A DNA stretch of 64,000 nt from contig NZ_CP102826.1 in NCBI RefSeq assembly GCF_025643595.1, forward strand, positions 124,001-188,000, read 5' to 3'. This document shows positions 11,076 to 20,647 of this stretch, piece by piece. The stretch comes from Saccharopolyspora rosea. GTDB taxonomy: Bacteria > Actinomycetota > Actinomycetes > Mycobacteriales > Pseudonocardiaceae. Made by a program: the position numbers and the translations under genes. Position 1 is the first letter of the stretch. Each line of letters starts with the position of its first letter. The notes below the pieces were generated by a model. The model did no database searches. It had not been told where the DNA came from and worked only from the letters and a program-made list of their open reading frames with translations.

Positions 11076-12063
11076 GCCGGATCACTTTCCGCACGATGTA
11101 GAGGGGGCGTTGCTGCACCTCGCTGTAGATGCGGCCGATGTAGCTGCCGATCACGCCCAGGGACAGCATCTGCACACCACCGAGGAACAGCATCGCGACC
11201 ATGAGCATCGTCCACCCGGACACGGTGATCGCCGGGAAGAAGACGCGGAGCGCCACAGCGTAGGTGATGCCGAGCATCGCCAGGGCGAGGCTCACGAAAC
11301 CCATCCGAGTGATCAGCTTGAGCGGCGCGGTGGAGAAGCTGGTCACGCCGTCGGCGGCCAGCCGCAGCATCTTGCGCATCGGGTACTTCGTCTCGCCTGC
11401 GACGCGCTCGTCCCGGTCGAACAGCACCTCGGCGTGCCGGAACCCCATCGACGCGACCATGCCGCGGATGAACCGGCTGCGTTCCCGGAAGCCGCGCAGC
11501 TCCTCGGCGGCGCGCCGGTCCAGCAGCCGGAAGTCCCCGGTGTCGACGGGGATCTCGACGTCCGCGCAGCGCCGCAGCACGCGGTAGTAGGTGTGCGCGG
11601 TGAGGCGCTTGAAGGCGGTGTCCCGCCGGGTGCGGCGGCGCGCGGACACGATCTCGGCCCCGTCCGCCCAGGTGTCGATGAGTTCGAGGCTGACCTTGGG
11701 CGGGTCCTGCAGGTCGGTGTCCATGATGATCACCGCGTCGCCGGTGGCGTGGTCGAGCCCGGCGGTGATGGCGATCTGGTGGCCGAAGTTGCGGGAGAAG
11801 TCCACCACCCGCACCCGCGGGTCGTGCTCGGCCATCTCGTGCAGCTGGGCCAGCGACCCGTCGTCGGAGCCGTCGTTGACGTAGACGAACTCGAAGTCGT
11901 ACTCGGGGCGGGCGCTCACCGCGGCGGTCAGTTCCTCGTGGAAGCGCCGGATCCCGGCCTCCTCGTTGAACACCGGCAGCACGTACGAGACCAGTCTCGG
12001 CGGATCCGCGTCACAGGCCCGCTGCTGCGGGAACGGGGCCTGTCGGCGCACCGTGTCGGCCAT
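11062..12063 (-). CDS. GT2 polyprenyl-phosphate glycosyltransferase, GtrB/DPM1-like
   Basis: A 333-residue GT2 enzyme that probably transfers a sugar from a nucleotide donor to polyprenyl phosphate. The GT-A core begins SYVLPVFNEEAGI, with the metal-binding motif in VIIMDTDLQDPP and the acceptor-loop pattern RRTRRDTAFKRL. Two C-terminal membrane helices (about 230-300) are typical of GtrB/DpmS-like enzymes. The ATG at 12063 is preferred over upstream frames because AGGGGAG lies 6 nt before it. It overlaps the GtrA gene by 14 bp, supporting a GtrB-GtrA pair. The sugar transferred is unknown. Confidence 0.87.
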   Translation of the reverse strand: MADTVRRQAPFPQQRACDADPPRLVSYVLPVFNEEAGIRRFHEELTAAVSARPEYDFEFVYVNDGSDDGSLAQLHEMAEHDPRVRVVDFSRNFGHQIAITAGLDHATGDAVIIMDTDLQDPPKVSLELIDTWADGAEIVSARRRTRRDTAFKRLTAHTYYRVLRRCADVEIPVDTGDFRLLDRRAAEELRGFRERSRFIRGMVASMGFRHAEVLFDRDERVAGETKYPMRKMLRLAADGVTSFSTAPLKLITRMGFVSLALAMLGITYAVALRVFFPAITVSGWTMLMVAMLFLGGVQMLSLGVIGSYIGRIYSEVQQRPLYIVRKVIRHDQD

Positions 12064-12536
12064 GGTCACTCCCCTCGCCAACCCCACCGTGGAACTGCAA
12101 CGCCGTGGACGTCGGAACGGTTGCCGGGACACGGGAAATCAACCTCGATGAGGTGATGCCGTCCGCCGTCGTCCGGACGGTCGGTCACCGCGGGCGGTCG
12201 AGCGCATAGCCCTTTCCGGGGACCGACCGGCCTGGTCGCCGCGCCGCCCGGTCGCTCGCTCGGTCCGGTGGCTGCCGAGCAACCGCCCGCTCGGCGCAGC
12301 GGCGGGGTGCCGACGGGCAACACGATCGCCACCGTCACCCCCTGCTCCTGCGCCGACCGAGGCGGGCGTCCAGCGAGCGGTCGAAGCGCCGGTTCCGCTC
12401 CGCGAACACGGCAGGCGAGGTGTGATCAGCACCACGCCGCGACCAGGGTAGTGGCTCCGACACCGCCCAGCGCGCCGAAGCGGTGCGTCCATTCGGACGG
12501 TATTTCGCGCCAGTAGTCCGTTGTGGACGGTGGGAC
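12064..12536. other. 473-bp non-coding stretch
   Basis: Lies between the end of the first Emb-like gene and the start of the GT2-GtrA-flavoprotein operon, both on the minus strand. Frames through it have low-quality composition. It probably carries the promoter of the GT2 operon. I see no clear hairpin terminator and no RNA gene. Confidence 0.5.
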
Positions 12537-15500
12537 TCATCGCTGGTGCAGCGTGAAGGGGTACGGGCCGTCGCCGTCCGCGCCGCCGACGACCTCGCGG
12601 TGCCGGGTCGTGGCGTAGGCGTCGCGGGGGACGTCGTAGCTCACCGCGTAGACGTGGCCCCAGTTCACGCCGGGGGCGTCGCGCAGCCGGGCGGGCACCT
12701 CGAAGCGCTGCGACATCATCGGCACGCCCGCGAACACCCCGCCCCACTGCGGGTCGTAGGTCATCGACCACTCACCGCTGCCCGGGGAGACGAGCACGCC
12801 GGGGCTCGCGGCGAGGCCGTGCCCGACGTCCGGGTAGCCGAACCGGCACGGGAACAGGAAGCTGATCGACCAGTCGATCAACTCCGGTTGCTGCCCGTCG
12901 AGCACCCGCGACAGCGGCACCACGTCGCGGACCGAGGGCGCGCTCACCCGCAACCAGCCCTGTTCGTCGGTGGTGCGGTCGACCGCGTGCACCCGGACCC
13001 GGTCCGCGCCGGGCGGGACGTCGCGCGCGTCGACGGTGAACAGCCGCCAGGGCCGGAAATCGCGCCAGTGCTGCGGGCGGCCCTGCTTGGGGTCGTCGAA
13101 GGGCAGTTCCGTCGGCGGGGGGTCGCGCAGCTCCTGCACGTGGACCGGGCGGACCCGCCGGCCGTCGGCGGTGCCGAACTCCAGGCTCACCGAGTTGCCC
13201 TGTTCCGGGCGGCCCGCCAACCACACGCCGAGCGCTTGGTTGGAACCCAGCCCGGGCAGGGCGAACCACTGCGTGGTCAGGGTTCCGGTGTTCTGCGGAG
13301 CGCCGCTGGTCCAGGTGAACGGCGTGGACGCCACCGGGCGCACCTCGCCCGCGGGTTTCTCGTCGTCCGCGTGCGGCACCGGGCGCAGCGGCCCGCCGGC
13401 GCGGTCCGCGCGCAGTTCGGCGTCCTGCGGCACGGGCCCGCCCGGGGTGAACCCGTCGAGGTCGGCGGCTCCCTGGACCGGGAACAGCCGGTGCGCGAAC
13501 GGCACCGCCTCGATCTGGTTCTCGATCCCGCAGCTGGAGCCGCGCAGGCTCTGCACGTTGGTGCGCGCGAGGGAGAACCGCTCGCCCATCACCCGCGGGA
13601 CCGCGAGGAACGAGCCGAGCAGCACGGCCACCGACGTCAGCGCGGCCAGCGACAGGATCGACGACGGCACCACCGTCCACGCGTGACCGGGGCGGGGAGC
13701 GCCTCCCAGCAGGGCCCGCAGCCGGACGAGGGCGTACGCCCCGGCGCCGCAGGCCGCGCCGACCGCCAGCCAGGCCACCGGGCTGTCCAGCGGTAGCCCG
13801 CCCGGGCGGATCGGCGTGTCCGCCCAGGGCACCGCGATCCGGGAGAAGGTGGGCCACTGGTTCGGCCCGCTGAACGACACGGCCGCCGCCGCTGCCGCCG
13901 CCAGCCCGCCGACCACTCCCAGCAGCCGGGCCTCCCGCCGCGCCTGCCGGAGCCGTCCGAGCCGGGCCAGCACGACCGTCGTCGTCGCCAGCAGCGCGGC
14001 CCCGACCCCGGCGAACGCCCCGAAGTGGTGCGACCACTTCGACGGGGTCAGCCACAGCGCGACGAACACCGCCGCGACCGAGCCGACCAGCAGCGGCAGG
14101 TCGGTCGTCCGCGCCCAGCGGTGCACCTGCCGGAGCAGGCAGGCCGCGGTGAGCAGCAGTGCCGTGAGGACCAGGAACACCGCCAGCCGCTTGCCCGCGT
14201 TGCCCCAGAACGTGGTGCCCAGCAGCGCCGCGTAGCGCTCGAACTCCTGGTACCAGCCCAGACTCGGGCCGAACTCGTCGTGGATCTCGGTCGCCCGCCG
14301 GACCCCGTTCCAGGTCGAGTCGGCGAACATCGCGACGAGCCCGACCGAACCGAGGCAACCGAGCAGCGCGACGCGCGCCGGGATCGCGATCCAGCGCGTC
14401 AGCGCGTCGCGCCGCACCACGATCCGCCAGATCCGCCCGGCGAAGACCAGGACGGTCAGCACGGCGGCCACCCCGGTCGGCGTGACGGCCACCGTCAACC
14501 CCGCGACCAGCGCCGCGGTGCCCAGCCAGAACAACGGTGCCTGCGAGCGCTCCGCCTTGAGCAGTGCGGCGACGAGCGCGGTCATGCCGAGCGCGACGAA
14601 CGGCTCCGGGCGGATGCCCAGCCCGAAGGGCAACCAGCAGGCCAGGAAGAACACCGCGGTGACCAGGTGCAGCGGTAACCGCCGCGTTCCCCGGCACAGC
14701 GGCTCCGCCACGCCGCGGCTGGCCAGCAGCCACGTCAGCACTCCGGCGACGACGCTGGGCACCCGCAGCCACGCCGGGGCCAGGCTGTGCGCCGAAACCC
14801 ACCGCATCAGGTGCTGCACCAGCGTGAACGGGGCTTCCGAGGCGTTGAACCAGCGGTAGTAGTTGCCGATGTCCCCGCTGTCGGCGTAGTTGCGCACGGT
14901 CATCATCGCGAAGCCGTCGTCGTCCGTCGTCGGCCCGATGACCAGCCACAACCCGAGCACCGCCAGCACGGCGGCATCAACCAGCACCGGTGCCGTCGGG
15001 TTGAAACGGGCGGTGACCAGCGTCGCCGGCGACGGCGGGGCGTGCGCGAGCAGCAGACCCAGCGAGAGCGCGGCGAGCACGATCGCGGCCGCGACGAGCG
15101 TCGTCTTCAGCTCGGTCGACGTGGTGTCGAACCACGAGTACGGGTGGGCGTCGACGGAGATGCCGGCCGCCTGCTGCGGGCCGAGGTCGGTGCTGAAGGT
15201 GAAGATCTCCGGGGGCAGGATCCCGGGCAACGCGATCGGCGGCTGCCCGCCCGGCGCCACCAGCGACCCGTGGCCGTCGGCGTGGATCCGCAGACCGCAG
15301 TCCGCGCCGAGCGGTGGTAGCGGTATTTCCCGCTGGCCCAGCAGCAGTTCGGGGCGGCCCTGCCGGGTGGTGAGCACCAGGCCGTCCCGGTCGCTGCCCG
15401 GGGGGAGCGTGGACAGGACCGCGGTGGGGTGCGGGCGGTCGAGCGCGGCCCGCAGCGCCGAGCAGGGGACGGTCGCGTCGAACTCGGCGGGCCGGTACGG

Positions 15501-15737
15501 CGCGAAGAACGCGGTCGTCGACTCGACGGGTCCGTTCGGCCAGTGCACGTCGGTCCGGTCCAGCCACACCGGCGCGAACGGCAAGGCGACGGCGCAGCCG
15601 ATCCCGGCGACGCCGACGCACAACCCGATCAGGTGCGCCAGCCACAGCCGCGTGCGCGGCATCGGAGCGCCCCCGGTTCCGGTGGGCTGCGGTCCGGCAG
15701 GCGGATCCAGCTGGGCCGAGCCGCTCCAGTGCTTCAC
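12537..15737 (-). CDS. Emb-family arabinosyltransferase (first copy)
   Basis: A 1066-residue GT-C enzyme of the EmbA/B/C family, which adds arabinofuranose from decaprenyl-phosphoarabinose to arabinan outside the membrane. The first periplasmic loop after the first helix reads PFAPVWLDRTDVHWP. The catalytic loop contains TTDDDGFAMMTVRNYADSGD near residue 290, with the paired acidic residues of the family. About 13 membrane helices are followed by a C-terminal carbohydrate-binding domain. The GTG at 15737 is chosen because GAGGAG lies 7 nt upstream. It is more divergent from mycobacterial Emb proteins than the copy at 22099, so it may act on a different arabinan branch. Confidence 0.9.
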   Translation of the reverse strand: MKHWSGSAQLDPPAGPQPTGTGGAPMPRTRLWLAHLIGLCVGVAGIGCAVALPFAPVWLDRTDVHWPNGPVESTTAFFAPYRPAEFDATVPCSALRAALDRPHPTAVLSTLPPGSDRDGLVLTTRQGRPELLLGQREIPLPPLGADCGLRIHADGHGSLVAPGGQPPIALPGILPPEIFTFSTDLGPQQAAGISVDAHPYSWFDTTSTELKTTLVAAAIVLAALSLGLLLAHAPPSPATLVTARFNPTAPVLVDAAVLAVLGLWLVIGPTTDDDGFAMMTVRNYADSGDIGNYYRWFNASEAPFTLVQHLMRWVSAHSLAPAWLRVPSVVAGVLTWLLASRGVAEPLCRGTRRLPLHLVTAVFFLACWLPFGLGIRPEPFVALGMTALVAALLKAERSQAPLFWLGTAALVAGLTVAVTPTGVAAVLTVLVFAGRIWRIVVRRDALTRWIAIPARVALLGCLGSVGLVAMFADSTWNGVRRATEIHDEFGPSLGWYQEFERYAALLGTTFWGNAGKRLAVFLVLTALLLTAACLLRQVHRWARTTDLPLLVGSVAAVFVALWLTPSKWSHHFGAFAGVGAALLATTTVVLARLGRLRQARREARLLGVVGGLAAAAAAAVSFSGPNQWPTFSRIAVPWADTPIRPGGLPLDSPVAWLAVGAACGAGAYALVRLRALLGGAPRPGHAWTVVPSSILSLAALTSVAVLLGSFLAVPRVMGERFSLARTNVQSLRGSSCGIENQIEAVPFAHRLFPVQGAADLDGFTPGGPVPQDAELRADRAGGPLRPVPHADDEKPAGEVRPVASTPFTWTSGAPQNTGTLTTQWFALPGLGSNQALGVWLAGRPEQGNSVSLEFGTADGRRVRPVHVQELRDPPPTELPFDDPKQGRPQHWRDFRPWRLFTVDARDVPPGADRVRVHAVDRTTDEQGWLRVSAPSVRDVVPLSRVLDGQQPELIDWSISFLFPCRFGYPDVGHGLAASPGVLVSPGSGEWSMTYDPQWGGVFAGVPMMSQRFEVPARLRDAPGVNWGHVYAVSYDVPRDAYATTRHREVVGGADGDGPYPFTLHQR

Positions 15738-15848
15738 CCGTGCTCCTCGTCGTCCGGCGCGGTCTGCCCGCACATCGTGGCGAATCGAGCGCAGCACGTG
15801 TCCGTCGGCGCGCCGAAATCATCCGGACGAACGCAGCCGGGAAGGAGT

Positions 15849-15876
15849 CGGCCGCCCGAACACCGCCGGGCGGCCG
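15849..15876 (-). terminator. Terminator after DUF4232 lipoprotein gene
   Basis: Perfect 10-bp stem (15849-15858 and 15867-15876) with an 8-nt loop, 7 bp after the lipoprotein stop. Confidence 0.6.
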
Positions 15877-15883
15877 ACGGGGG

Positions 15884-16591
15884 TCAGCCGTCCTTGCGGA
15901 ACGCGCCGACGTAGACCTGGCTGGAACCGACGGGGAACGTCTGCCCCGGCTGGCCCTGGTCCGTGGGGTCCATCTCGATGATCCGATCACCGGGGCGCAC
16001 CGTCATGTTCAGCGCCCAGACGATGCTCTGGGACGGCCCGTCCTCCTGCCAGTAGAGCCGCGAGCTCGCCGACTCGTTGGGCGCCAGGGTGATGCTGACC
16101 GGCGGCATCGAGGTGTCCTGCAGGTAGCCGATGCCCTCGCTGGGCTGCGCTTCGCGGTTGGTGAACTGGACCCACGGGTAGTCGGTGCGCAGGTGGCAGG
16201 ACTTCCCCGAAATGTTGCGCACGTTGATGTAACCCAGCTGGGACGAGGTGCCGGGTTCCTCGTGGTGGCCGAACGACGCCTGGAGCGCGTTCGCGTCGCA
16301 TTCCGCGACGGCGGCGGAGTCCGCAGAACCGGTGCCCGGATCGGTGGTGGAGGTGCGCGAGGACTGCTCCGAGGAGTCGGAAGCGTCGGAGGATTCCTGC
16401 GCGTCGGAGGACTTCGACGAGTCGGTCGAGCTGCCGCTCACCTCGGTCGGTGCCCCGACGTTCGAAGCGGTGGCGGTCCCCGCCTGCGGCTGCGTGGGCG
16501 AGGTCGAGACGGTCAACGTGCCGCAGGCGCTCAGCGACACCGCGAGAGTTCCCGCGGCTAACAGGGCATGTCCGGTGCGGCGCAAGTGCAT
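15884..16591 (-). CDS. DUF4232 lipoprotein
   Basis: A 235-residue exported lipoprotein. The signal peptide ends in a lipobox, AVSLSACG, so Cys23 should be acylated. A Ser/Thr/Asp-rich linker (about residues 30-95) leads to a DUF4232 domain that starts at CDANALQASFG and includes the second conserved Cys in NISGKSCHL, which may form a disulfide. A GAGGGGG ribosome site lies 5 nt before the ATG. The function of DUF4232 is unknown; such proteins are common surface lipoproteins in actinobacteria. It is flanked by terminators and appears monocistronic. Confidence 0.85.
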   Translation of the reverse strand: MHLRRTGHALLAAGTLAVSLSACGTLTVSTSPTQPQAGTATASNVGAPTEVSGSSTDSSKSSDAQESSDASDSSEQSSRTSTTDPGTGSADSAAVAECDANALQASFGHHEEPGTSSQLGYINVRNISGKSCHLRTDYPWVQFTNREAQPSEGIGYLQDTSMPPVSITLAPNESASSRLYWQEDGPSQSIVWALNMTVRPGDRIIEMDPTDQGQPGQTFPVGSSQVYVGAFRKDG

Positions 16592-16842
16592 TCGAGCCCC
16601 CTCAAGGCGTGGTGGTCATTGCCTTCCACCCCTATGGACGGCTCGTCGATCTCCCCGTTCCCCGAATTCGGTGTGATGCCGATCACGATCGGGTCCGTAT
16701 CAGAAATCGGAGCTGTTCGCGGTCCACTATATCGGATCGAAACTTCGCGGTCGGCGGGCGGGAATTCCGGAGCACTGGCCGAACTGCCCGCGAAAAGACC
16801 GGAATTTCGCGTCGCCGAGCGGAATTCCGGCTGGAAAAAGCG

Positions 16843-16875
16843 GCGCGGGGCCGCCGGAGTCCGGCGGCCCCGCGC
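16843..16875 (-). terminator. Intrinsic terminator of the dprE1-dprE1-dprE2 operon
   Basis: Perfect 15-bp stem (16843-16857 and 16861-16875) with a 3-nt loop. On the minus strand it is followed by CGCTTTTTCC, so it has a T run as well as a very GC-rich stem. It starts 12 bp after the dprE2 stop. Confidence 0.9.
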
Positions 16876-16887
16876 ACGCGTGGCGGA

Positions 16888-17643
16888 TCAGAACGGCAGG
16901 CGGCGGAAGACGACCCGCGGCAGGTGCCGCAGGACCGTCATCACCCAGCGCATCTGCGCCGGCGCCCACACCTGCTCCTTGCCCTTGCGGACGGCGTCCA
17001 CGATGGACTCCGCGACCTGCTCGGGAGCCTGCGCCATCGGAGCGGGCTTCATGCCCTCGGTCAGCTTGGTGTGCACGAAGTTCGGGCGCACCACGGTGAC
17101 CTTCACGCCCGCGTCGCTGAGCGCGTAGGTCAGACCGGTGTAGAACGCGTCCGCACCCGCCTTCGACGCGCCGTAGACGAAGTTCGACCGGCGGGCGCGT
17201 TCGGCGGCCGGGGACGACATCAGCACCAGGTGGCCGTGGCCCTGCTTGCGCAGCTTCTCGGCCAGCCGCACGCCCAGCGTCACCGGGGCGACGTAGTTGA
17301 CCTCGGCGACCTCGCGGGCGGCCTCGACGTCGGTCCACCCCTTCTCGTTGTCGCCCTGGACGCCGAACGCGACCAGGGTGATGTCGATGTCGCCGTCGGC
17401 GAACGCCTTCTCGACCACCTCGGCGTGGGTCTCGGGGTCGCGCGCGTCGAACGGCACGGTGGTCACGGTGCCGCCGGTCTTGCGCAGCCGCTCCGCCGCG
17501 GCCTCCAACCGGTCGGACGGACGGGCGGCGAGCACGATCCGCAGCGGGCGCTGCGCGGCGTACTTCTCCGCGGTCGCGAGCGCGATGTCGGAGGTGCCGC
17601 CGAGGACAAGCAGGGACTGGGGGTTACCGACTGCGTCGATCAC
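16888..17643 (-). CDS. dprE2: Decaprenylphospho-2-keto-ribose reductase DprE2
   Basis: A 251-residue short-chain dehydrogenase that reduces the keto intermediate made by DprE1 to decaprenylphosphoryl-arabinose, the arabinan donor. The NAD(P) motif is [18 protein letters not shown], the form usual for DprE2, and the active site has YGASKAG with the catalytic Tyr and Lys. A C-terminal hydrophobic/basic end ([15 protein letters not shown]) could contact the membrane. The stop of the upstream dprE1 overlaps its first codon. It is the last gene of the operon before a strong terminator. The length matches the M. tuberculosis enzyme (254). Confidence 0.95.
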   Translation of the reverse strand: MIDAVGNPQSLLVLGGTSDIALATAEKYAAQRPLRIVLAARPSDRLEAAAERLRKTGGTVTTVPFDARDPETHAEVVEKAFADGDIDITLVAFGVQGDNEKGWTDVEAAREVAEVNYVAPVTLGVRLAEKLRKQGHGHLVLMSSPAAERARRSNFVYGASKAGADAFYTGLTYALSDAGVKVTVVRPNFVHTKLTEGMKPAPMAQAPEQVAESIVDAVRKGKEQVWAPAQMRWVMTVLRHLPRVVFRRLPF

Positions 17644-19004
17644 AGCTCAAGCCTCCGGCTCATGTCTGAGGCGAAAATGCCTTCGGGGTCAACGGATTGG
17701 CGGATTTTGCGGAACTCGTCGACTCGCGGGTACATCTTGTGGAACGTCTCCGCCGTGGTCCGCGAGTCCTTCGCGGTGTACAGCCGGCCGCCCAGCGCGA
17801 GGACGTCCTCATCCAGCTCGGTGCAGAACCGACCCAGCCCGTCCACGATCGGGAAGTCCAGGCACACCAGCCAACCCGGGTGCGGGTAGGACAGCGGCGC
17901 CCGGTTGCCCTCGCCCATCTTCTTGATGACGTTGAGGAACGAGACGTGCCCGGAGTGCGCGATCTTGCGCGTGATCCGCTTGAGGTCTTCTTCCTTGCCG
18001 TAGGGCAGGGAGAACTGGTACTGCAGGAAGCCCTGGGACCCGTACGCCCGGTTCCACTCGCCGATCATGTCGAGCGGGTGGTAGAAGGCGGTGAGGTTCT
18101 GGATCAGGTTCCGGCCCCGCTTCGGGGTCTTGCGGTAGTACAGCTCGCCGATCGCGCTGAACGACAGCTTGTTCGCCAGTCCCGGCGGGAAGACGTCCGG
18201 CAGCGTCAGCAGCTGCGGCGCGTCGAACTTCAGCGGGTTCGCGCGCAGCTTCGGCGGCAGCTGGTCGACCGTGGCGAGCGAGCCCCGGCCGAACGCGGCG
18301 CGGCCCAGCTTCGGCCCGGTGGAGATCGTGTCGAACCACGCCGAGGAGTAGGTGTACCTGTCGTCGGAACCGTCGTTGAACAGCTCGATCGTCTCGTCGA
18401 GGTTGGCGGTCCGGTCGACGTCGGCGATGAAGTAGGCGGTCTCCGTCCGGGTCATCCTGATCTTCGCCCGGAGGATGATGCCGGTCAGCCCGATGCCCGC
18501 GACGGTGGCCCAGAACAGCTCGGCGTCCTCGCCCTCCGGGGTCAGCGTGCGGACCTGGCCGTCGGCGGTGAGCAGGTCCATCGACACCACGTGATTGCCG
18601 AAACTCCCGGCGCTGTGGTGGTTCTTGCCGTGGATGTCGTTGGCGATCGCGCCGCCGACGGTGACCTGGCGGGTGCCCGGCAGCACCGGAACCCACAGGC
18701 CGTAGGGCAGCGCTGCCTTCATCAGCTGGTCCAGGCTGACCCCGGCGTCCACGTCCACCATCGCGGTGTCCGGGTCGATCTCGTGGATCCGGTTCAGCCT
18801 CGTCATGTCGATGACCACGCCGCCGGCGTTCTGCGCGACATCGCCGTAGCTGCGACCCAGGCCGCGGGCGATGACGCCGCGCTCGTCGGCGGTGCGGACC
18901 GCTTCCGCGATCGCGTCGATGTCCGTGGTGCTGAGCACGCGCGCCCGCGAAGGGGCGGTGCGCGCCCAGCCCACCAGTTCCTTGGTCTGCAGTGCTGTTG
19001 TCAC
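17640..19004 (-). CDS. dprE1: Decaprenylphosphoribose 2'-oxidase DprE1, canonical copy
   Basis: A 454-residue FAD enzyme that oxidises decaprenylphosphoribose at C2', working with DprE2. The FAD domain has [19 protein letters not shown] and [20 protein letters not shown]. The substrate domain keeps the Cys of the benzothiazinone-binding site: Cys381 in [11 protein letters not shown] aligns with Cys387 of M. tuberculosis DprE1, and the active-site Lys is present in [10 protein letters not shown]. The GTG at 19004 overlaps the TGA of the upstream paralogue (GTGA), so the two are translationally coupled. This copy is the closer match to mycobacterial DprE1 and is probably the main oxidase. Confidence 0.95.
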   Translation of the reverse strand: MTTALQTKELVGWARTAPSRARVLSTTDIDAIAEAVRTADERGVIARGLGRSYGDVAQNAGGVVIDMTRLNRIHEIDPDTAMVDVDAGVSLDQLMKAALPYGLWVPVLPGTRQVTVGGAIANDIHGKNHHSAGSFGNHVVSMDLLTADGQVRTLTPEGEDAELFWATVAGIGLTGIILRAKIRMTRTETAYFIADVDRTANLDETIELFNDGSDDRYTYSSAWFDTISTGPKLGRAAFGRGSLATVDQLPPKLRANPLKFDAPQLLTLPDVFPPGLANKLSFSAIGELYYRKTPKRGRNLIQNLTAFYHPLDMIGEWNRAYGSQGFLQYQFSLPYGKEEDLKRITRKIAHSGHVSFLNVIKKMGEGNRAPLSYPHPGWLVCLDFPIVDGLGRFCTELDEDVLALGGRLYTAKDSRTTAETFHKMYPRVDEFRKIRQSVDPEGIFASDMSRRLEL

Positions 19005-20365
19005 AGCTTGAGCCTCCGGGACAGGTCGGAGTGGAAGACGCCGTCCGGGTCGACGGAGTCGCGGATCTTGCGCCACTCGCCGATGCGGGGGTACATCCGC
19101 TCGATCATCTCGGGCGTGGTGCGGGATTCCTTGGCCAGGTACAGCCGGCCGCCCGCCTCCAGCACCATCTCGTCCAGCTCCCGGCACAGCCGGTCCAGGC
19201 CCGGCGTGATCGGGATGTCGACGGTCAACGTCCAACCCTCGCGCGGGAACGACATCGGCGCCGGGTTGGCCTTGCCGAACGTCTTGAGCACGTTGAGGAA
19301 CGACACGTGGCCCGACGCGCTGATCTTGTCGATCGAGCGGCGGAACATCGCCTCCTGGCCGAACGGCACCATGAACTGGTACTGGAGGAAGCCGTTCGAG
19401 CCGTACACCCGGTTCCACTCGCCGACCAGGTCGAGCGGGTGGAAGAACTGGGTGATGTTCTGCACCAGTCCGTACTTCGTCGGCGCCTTGCGGTACCAGA
19501 GCTCGTTGAACGCGGTGATGGTGAACTTGTTGACCAGGCCGTTGGGGAAGATCGGTGGGGCGGTCATCAGCTGCGGCGCGTTGAACTTCAGCGGGTCCTT
19601 GCGCAGCTTCTTCGGCAGGTCCTCCAGCTTCGCGGAGTTGCCGCGGGTCAGCAGCGCGCGACCCATCTTGTCGCCGCGGGCCAGCGAGTCGAACCAGGCG
19701 ACGGAGTAGACGTAGTTGTCGTCCGAACCGTCGGTGAAGTGCTCGATCAGCTCGTCCAGGTTCTTGGTCTGGACGTTGTCCACCAGGAAGTAGGCGGTTT
19801 CGACGCGCTTGAGCTGGATCGTCGCGTTCAGGATGATGCCGGTCAGGCCCATGCCGCCGACGGTGGCCCAGAACAACTCGGACCCCTCGCCGTCCGGGGT
19901 GAGGGTGTGCACCTCGCCGTCGGCGGTGAGCAGGTCCATCGCGAGCACGTGGCTGCCGAAGGAGCCCTGCGAGTGGTGGTTCTTGCCGTGGATGTCCGAG
20001 CCGATGGCGCCGCCGACGGTGACCTGCCGGGTGCCCGGCAGCACCGGGATCCACAGCCCGTGCGGCAGCAGCCTGCGCATCAGCGTGTCCAGCGACACGC
20101 CCGCGTCGACGACGACCGTGGCCCCGTCCACGTCGATCCGGTGGATCCGGTCCAGCGCGGTCATGTCGATGACGGTGCCGCCGGCGTTCTGCGACGGGTC
20201 GCCGTAGCTGCGGCCCAGGCCGCGCGCGATGACACCGCGATCACCGGACTCGCGCACCGCGCGCGCGATCTCCTCGACGTCGGGGGTGCTGATGACGCGA
20301 GCCCTGGTCGGGGCTGTTCGCCCCCACCCGGTCAGCGTTCGAAGCTCGTCCTTTACCGATCCCAC
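19001..20365 (-). CDS. DprE1 paralogue with Thr at the benzothiazinone cysteine
   Basis: A second DprE1-type FAD oxidase, also exactly 454 residues, directly upstream of the canonical copy. It has the same FAD motifs ([39 protein letters not shown]) and the active-site Lys in [10 protein letters not shown]. At the position of the inhibitor-reactive cysteine it has Thr381 ([11 protein letters not shown]). Substrate-loop residues also differ. The GTG at 20365 follows a TAGACT box by 7 nt with no ribosome site, so the operon is probably leaderless. It could oxidise the same lipid with altered drug sensitivity, or a related polyprenyl sugar; sequence alone does not decide. Confidence 0.9.
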   Translation of the reverse strand: MGSVKDELRTLTGWGRTAPTRARVISTPDVEEIARAVRESGDRGVIARGLGRSYGDPSQNAGGTVIDMTALDRIHRIDVDGATVVVDAGVSLDTLMRRLLPHGLWIPVLPGTRQVTVGGAIGSDIHGKNHHSQGSFGSHVLAMDLLTADGEVHTLTPDGEGSELFWATVGGMGLTGIILNATIQLKRVETAYFLVDNVQTKNLDELIEHFTDGSDDNYVYSVAWFDSLARGDKMGRALLTRGNSAKLEDLPKKLRKDPLKFNAPQLMTAPPIFPNGLVNKFTITAFNELWYRKAPTKYGLVQNITQFFHPLDLVGEWNRVYGSNGFLQYQFMVPFGQEAMFRRSIDKISASGHVSFLNVLKTFGKANPAPMSFPREGWTLTVDIPITPGLDRLCRELDEMVLEAGGRLYLAKESRTTPEMIERMYPRIGEWRKIRDSVDPDGVFHSDLSRRLKL

Positions 20366-20372
20366 CCAGCCG

Positions 20373-20378
20373 AGTCTA
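20373..20378 (-). promoter_or_regulatory. -10 box of the leaderless dprE1 operon
   Basis: TAGACT on the minus strand, 7 nt before the GTG at 20365. No Shine-Dalgarno lies in between. Confidence 0.5.
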
Positions 20379-20588
20379 TCCGCGCGCTGCTCGCAGCCCC
20401 GGTAGCCCCGCACCGGGCCGGGCCGAAGGGGAAAACCGGTGCCATTCCACGCGAATCCGCCTGGTGATCGTCCTGCGGAGGGGGCGTCGCGGGTGCGACC
20501 GGAGCCGAGCGGAAGAACGGACATTCGCCGGGAAAAGGGCGTTTCCCGGGTGGTGGGCGGTCGGCGTCGGGCCGCGGTGCGGCGTCGC

Positions 20589-20594
20589 TACACT
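20589..20594 (+). promoter_or_regulatory. -10 box of first tandem GtrA gene
   Basis: TACACT within the phrase GCTACACTCGCCGG. The same phrase recurs before the second copy at 21143, so the promoter was duplicated with the gene. The leader is about 50 nt. Confidence 0.5.
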
Positions 20595-20647
20595 CGCCGG
20601 GGTCGTGTGTCCGAGGGCCCACTCGTCCCAGATTCCGAGGTGAACCA

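Noticed and set aside
16761-16830. Two GGAATTCCGG palindromic units upstream of the DUF4232 gene
   Set aside because: Two perfect copies and a few imperfect ones are too few, and their placement beyond a terminator gives no regulatory reading.
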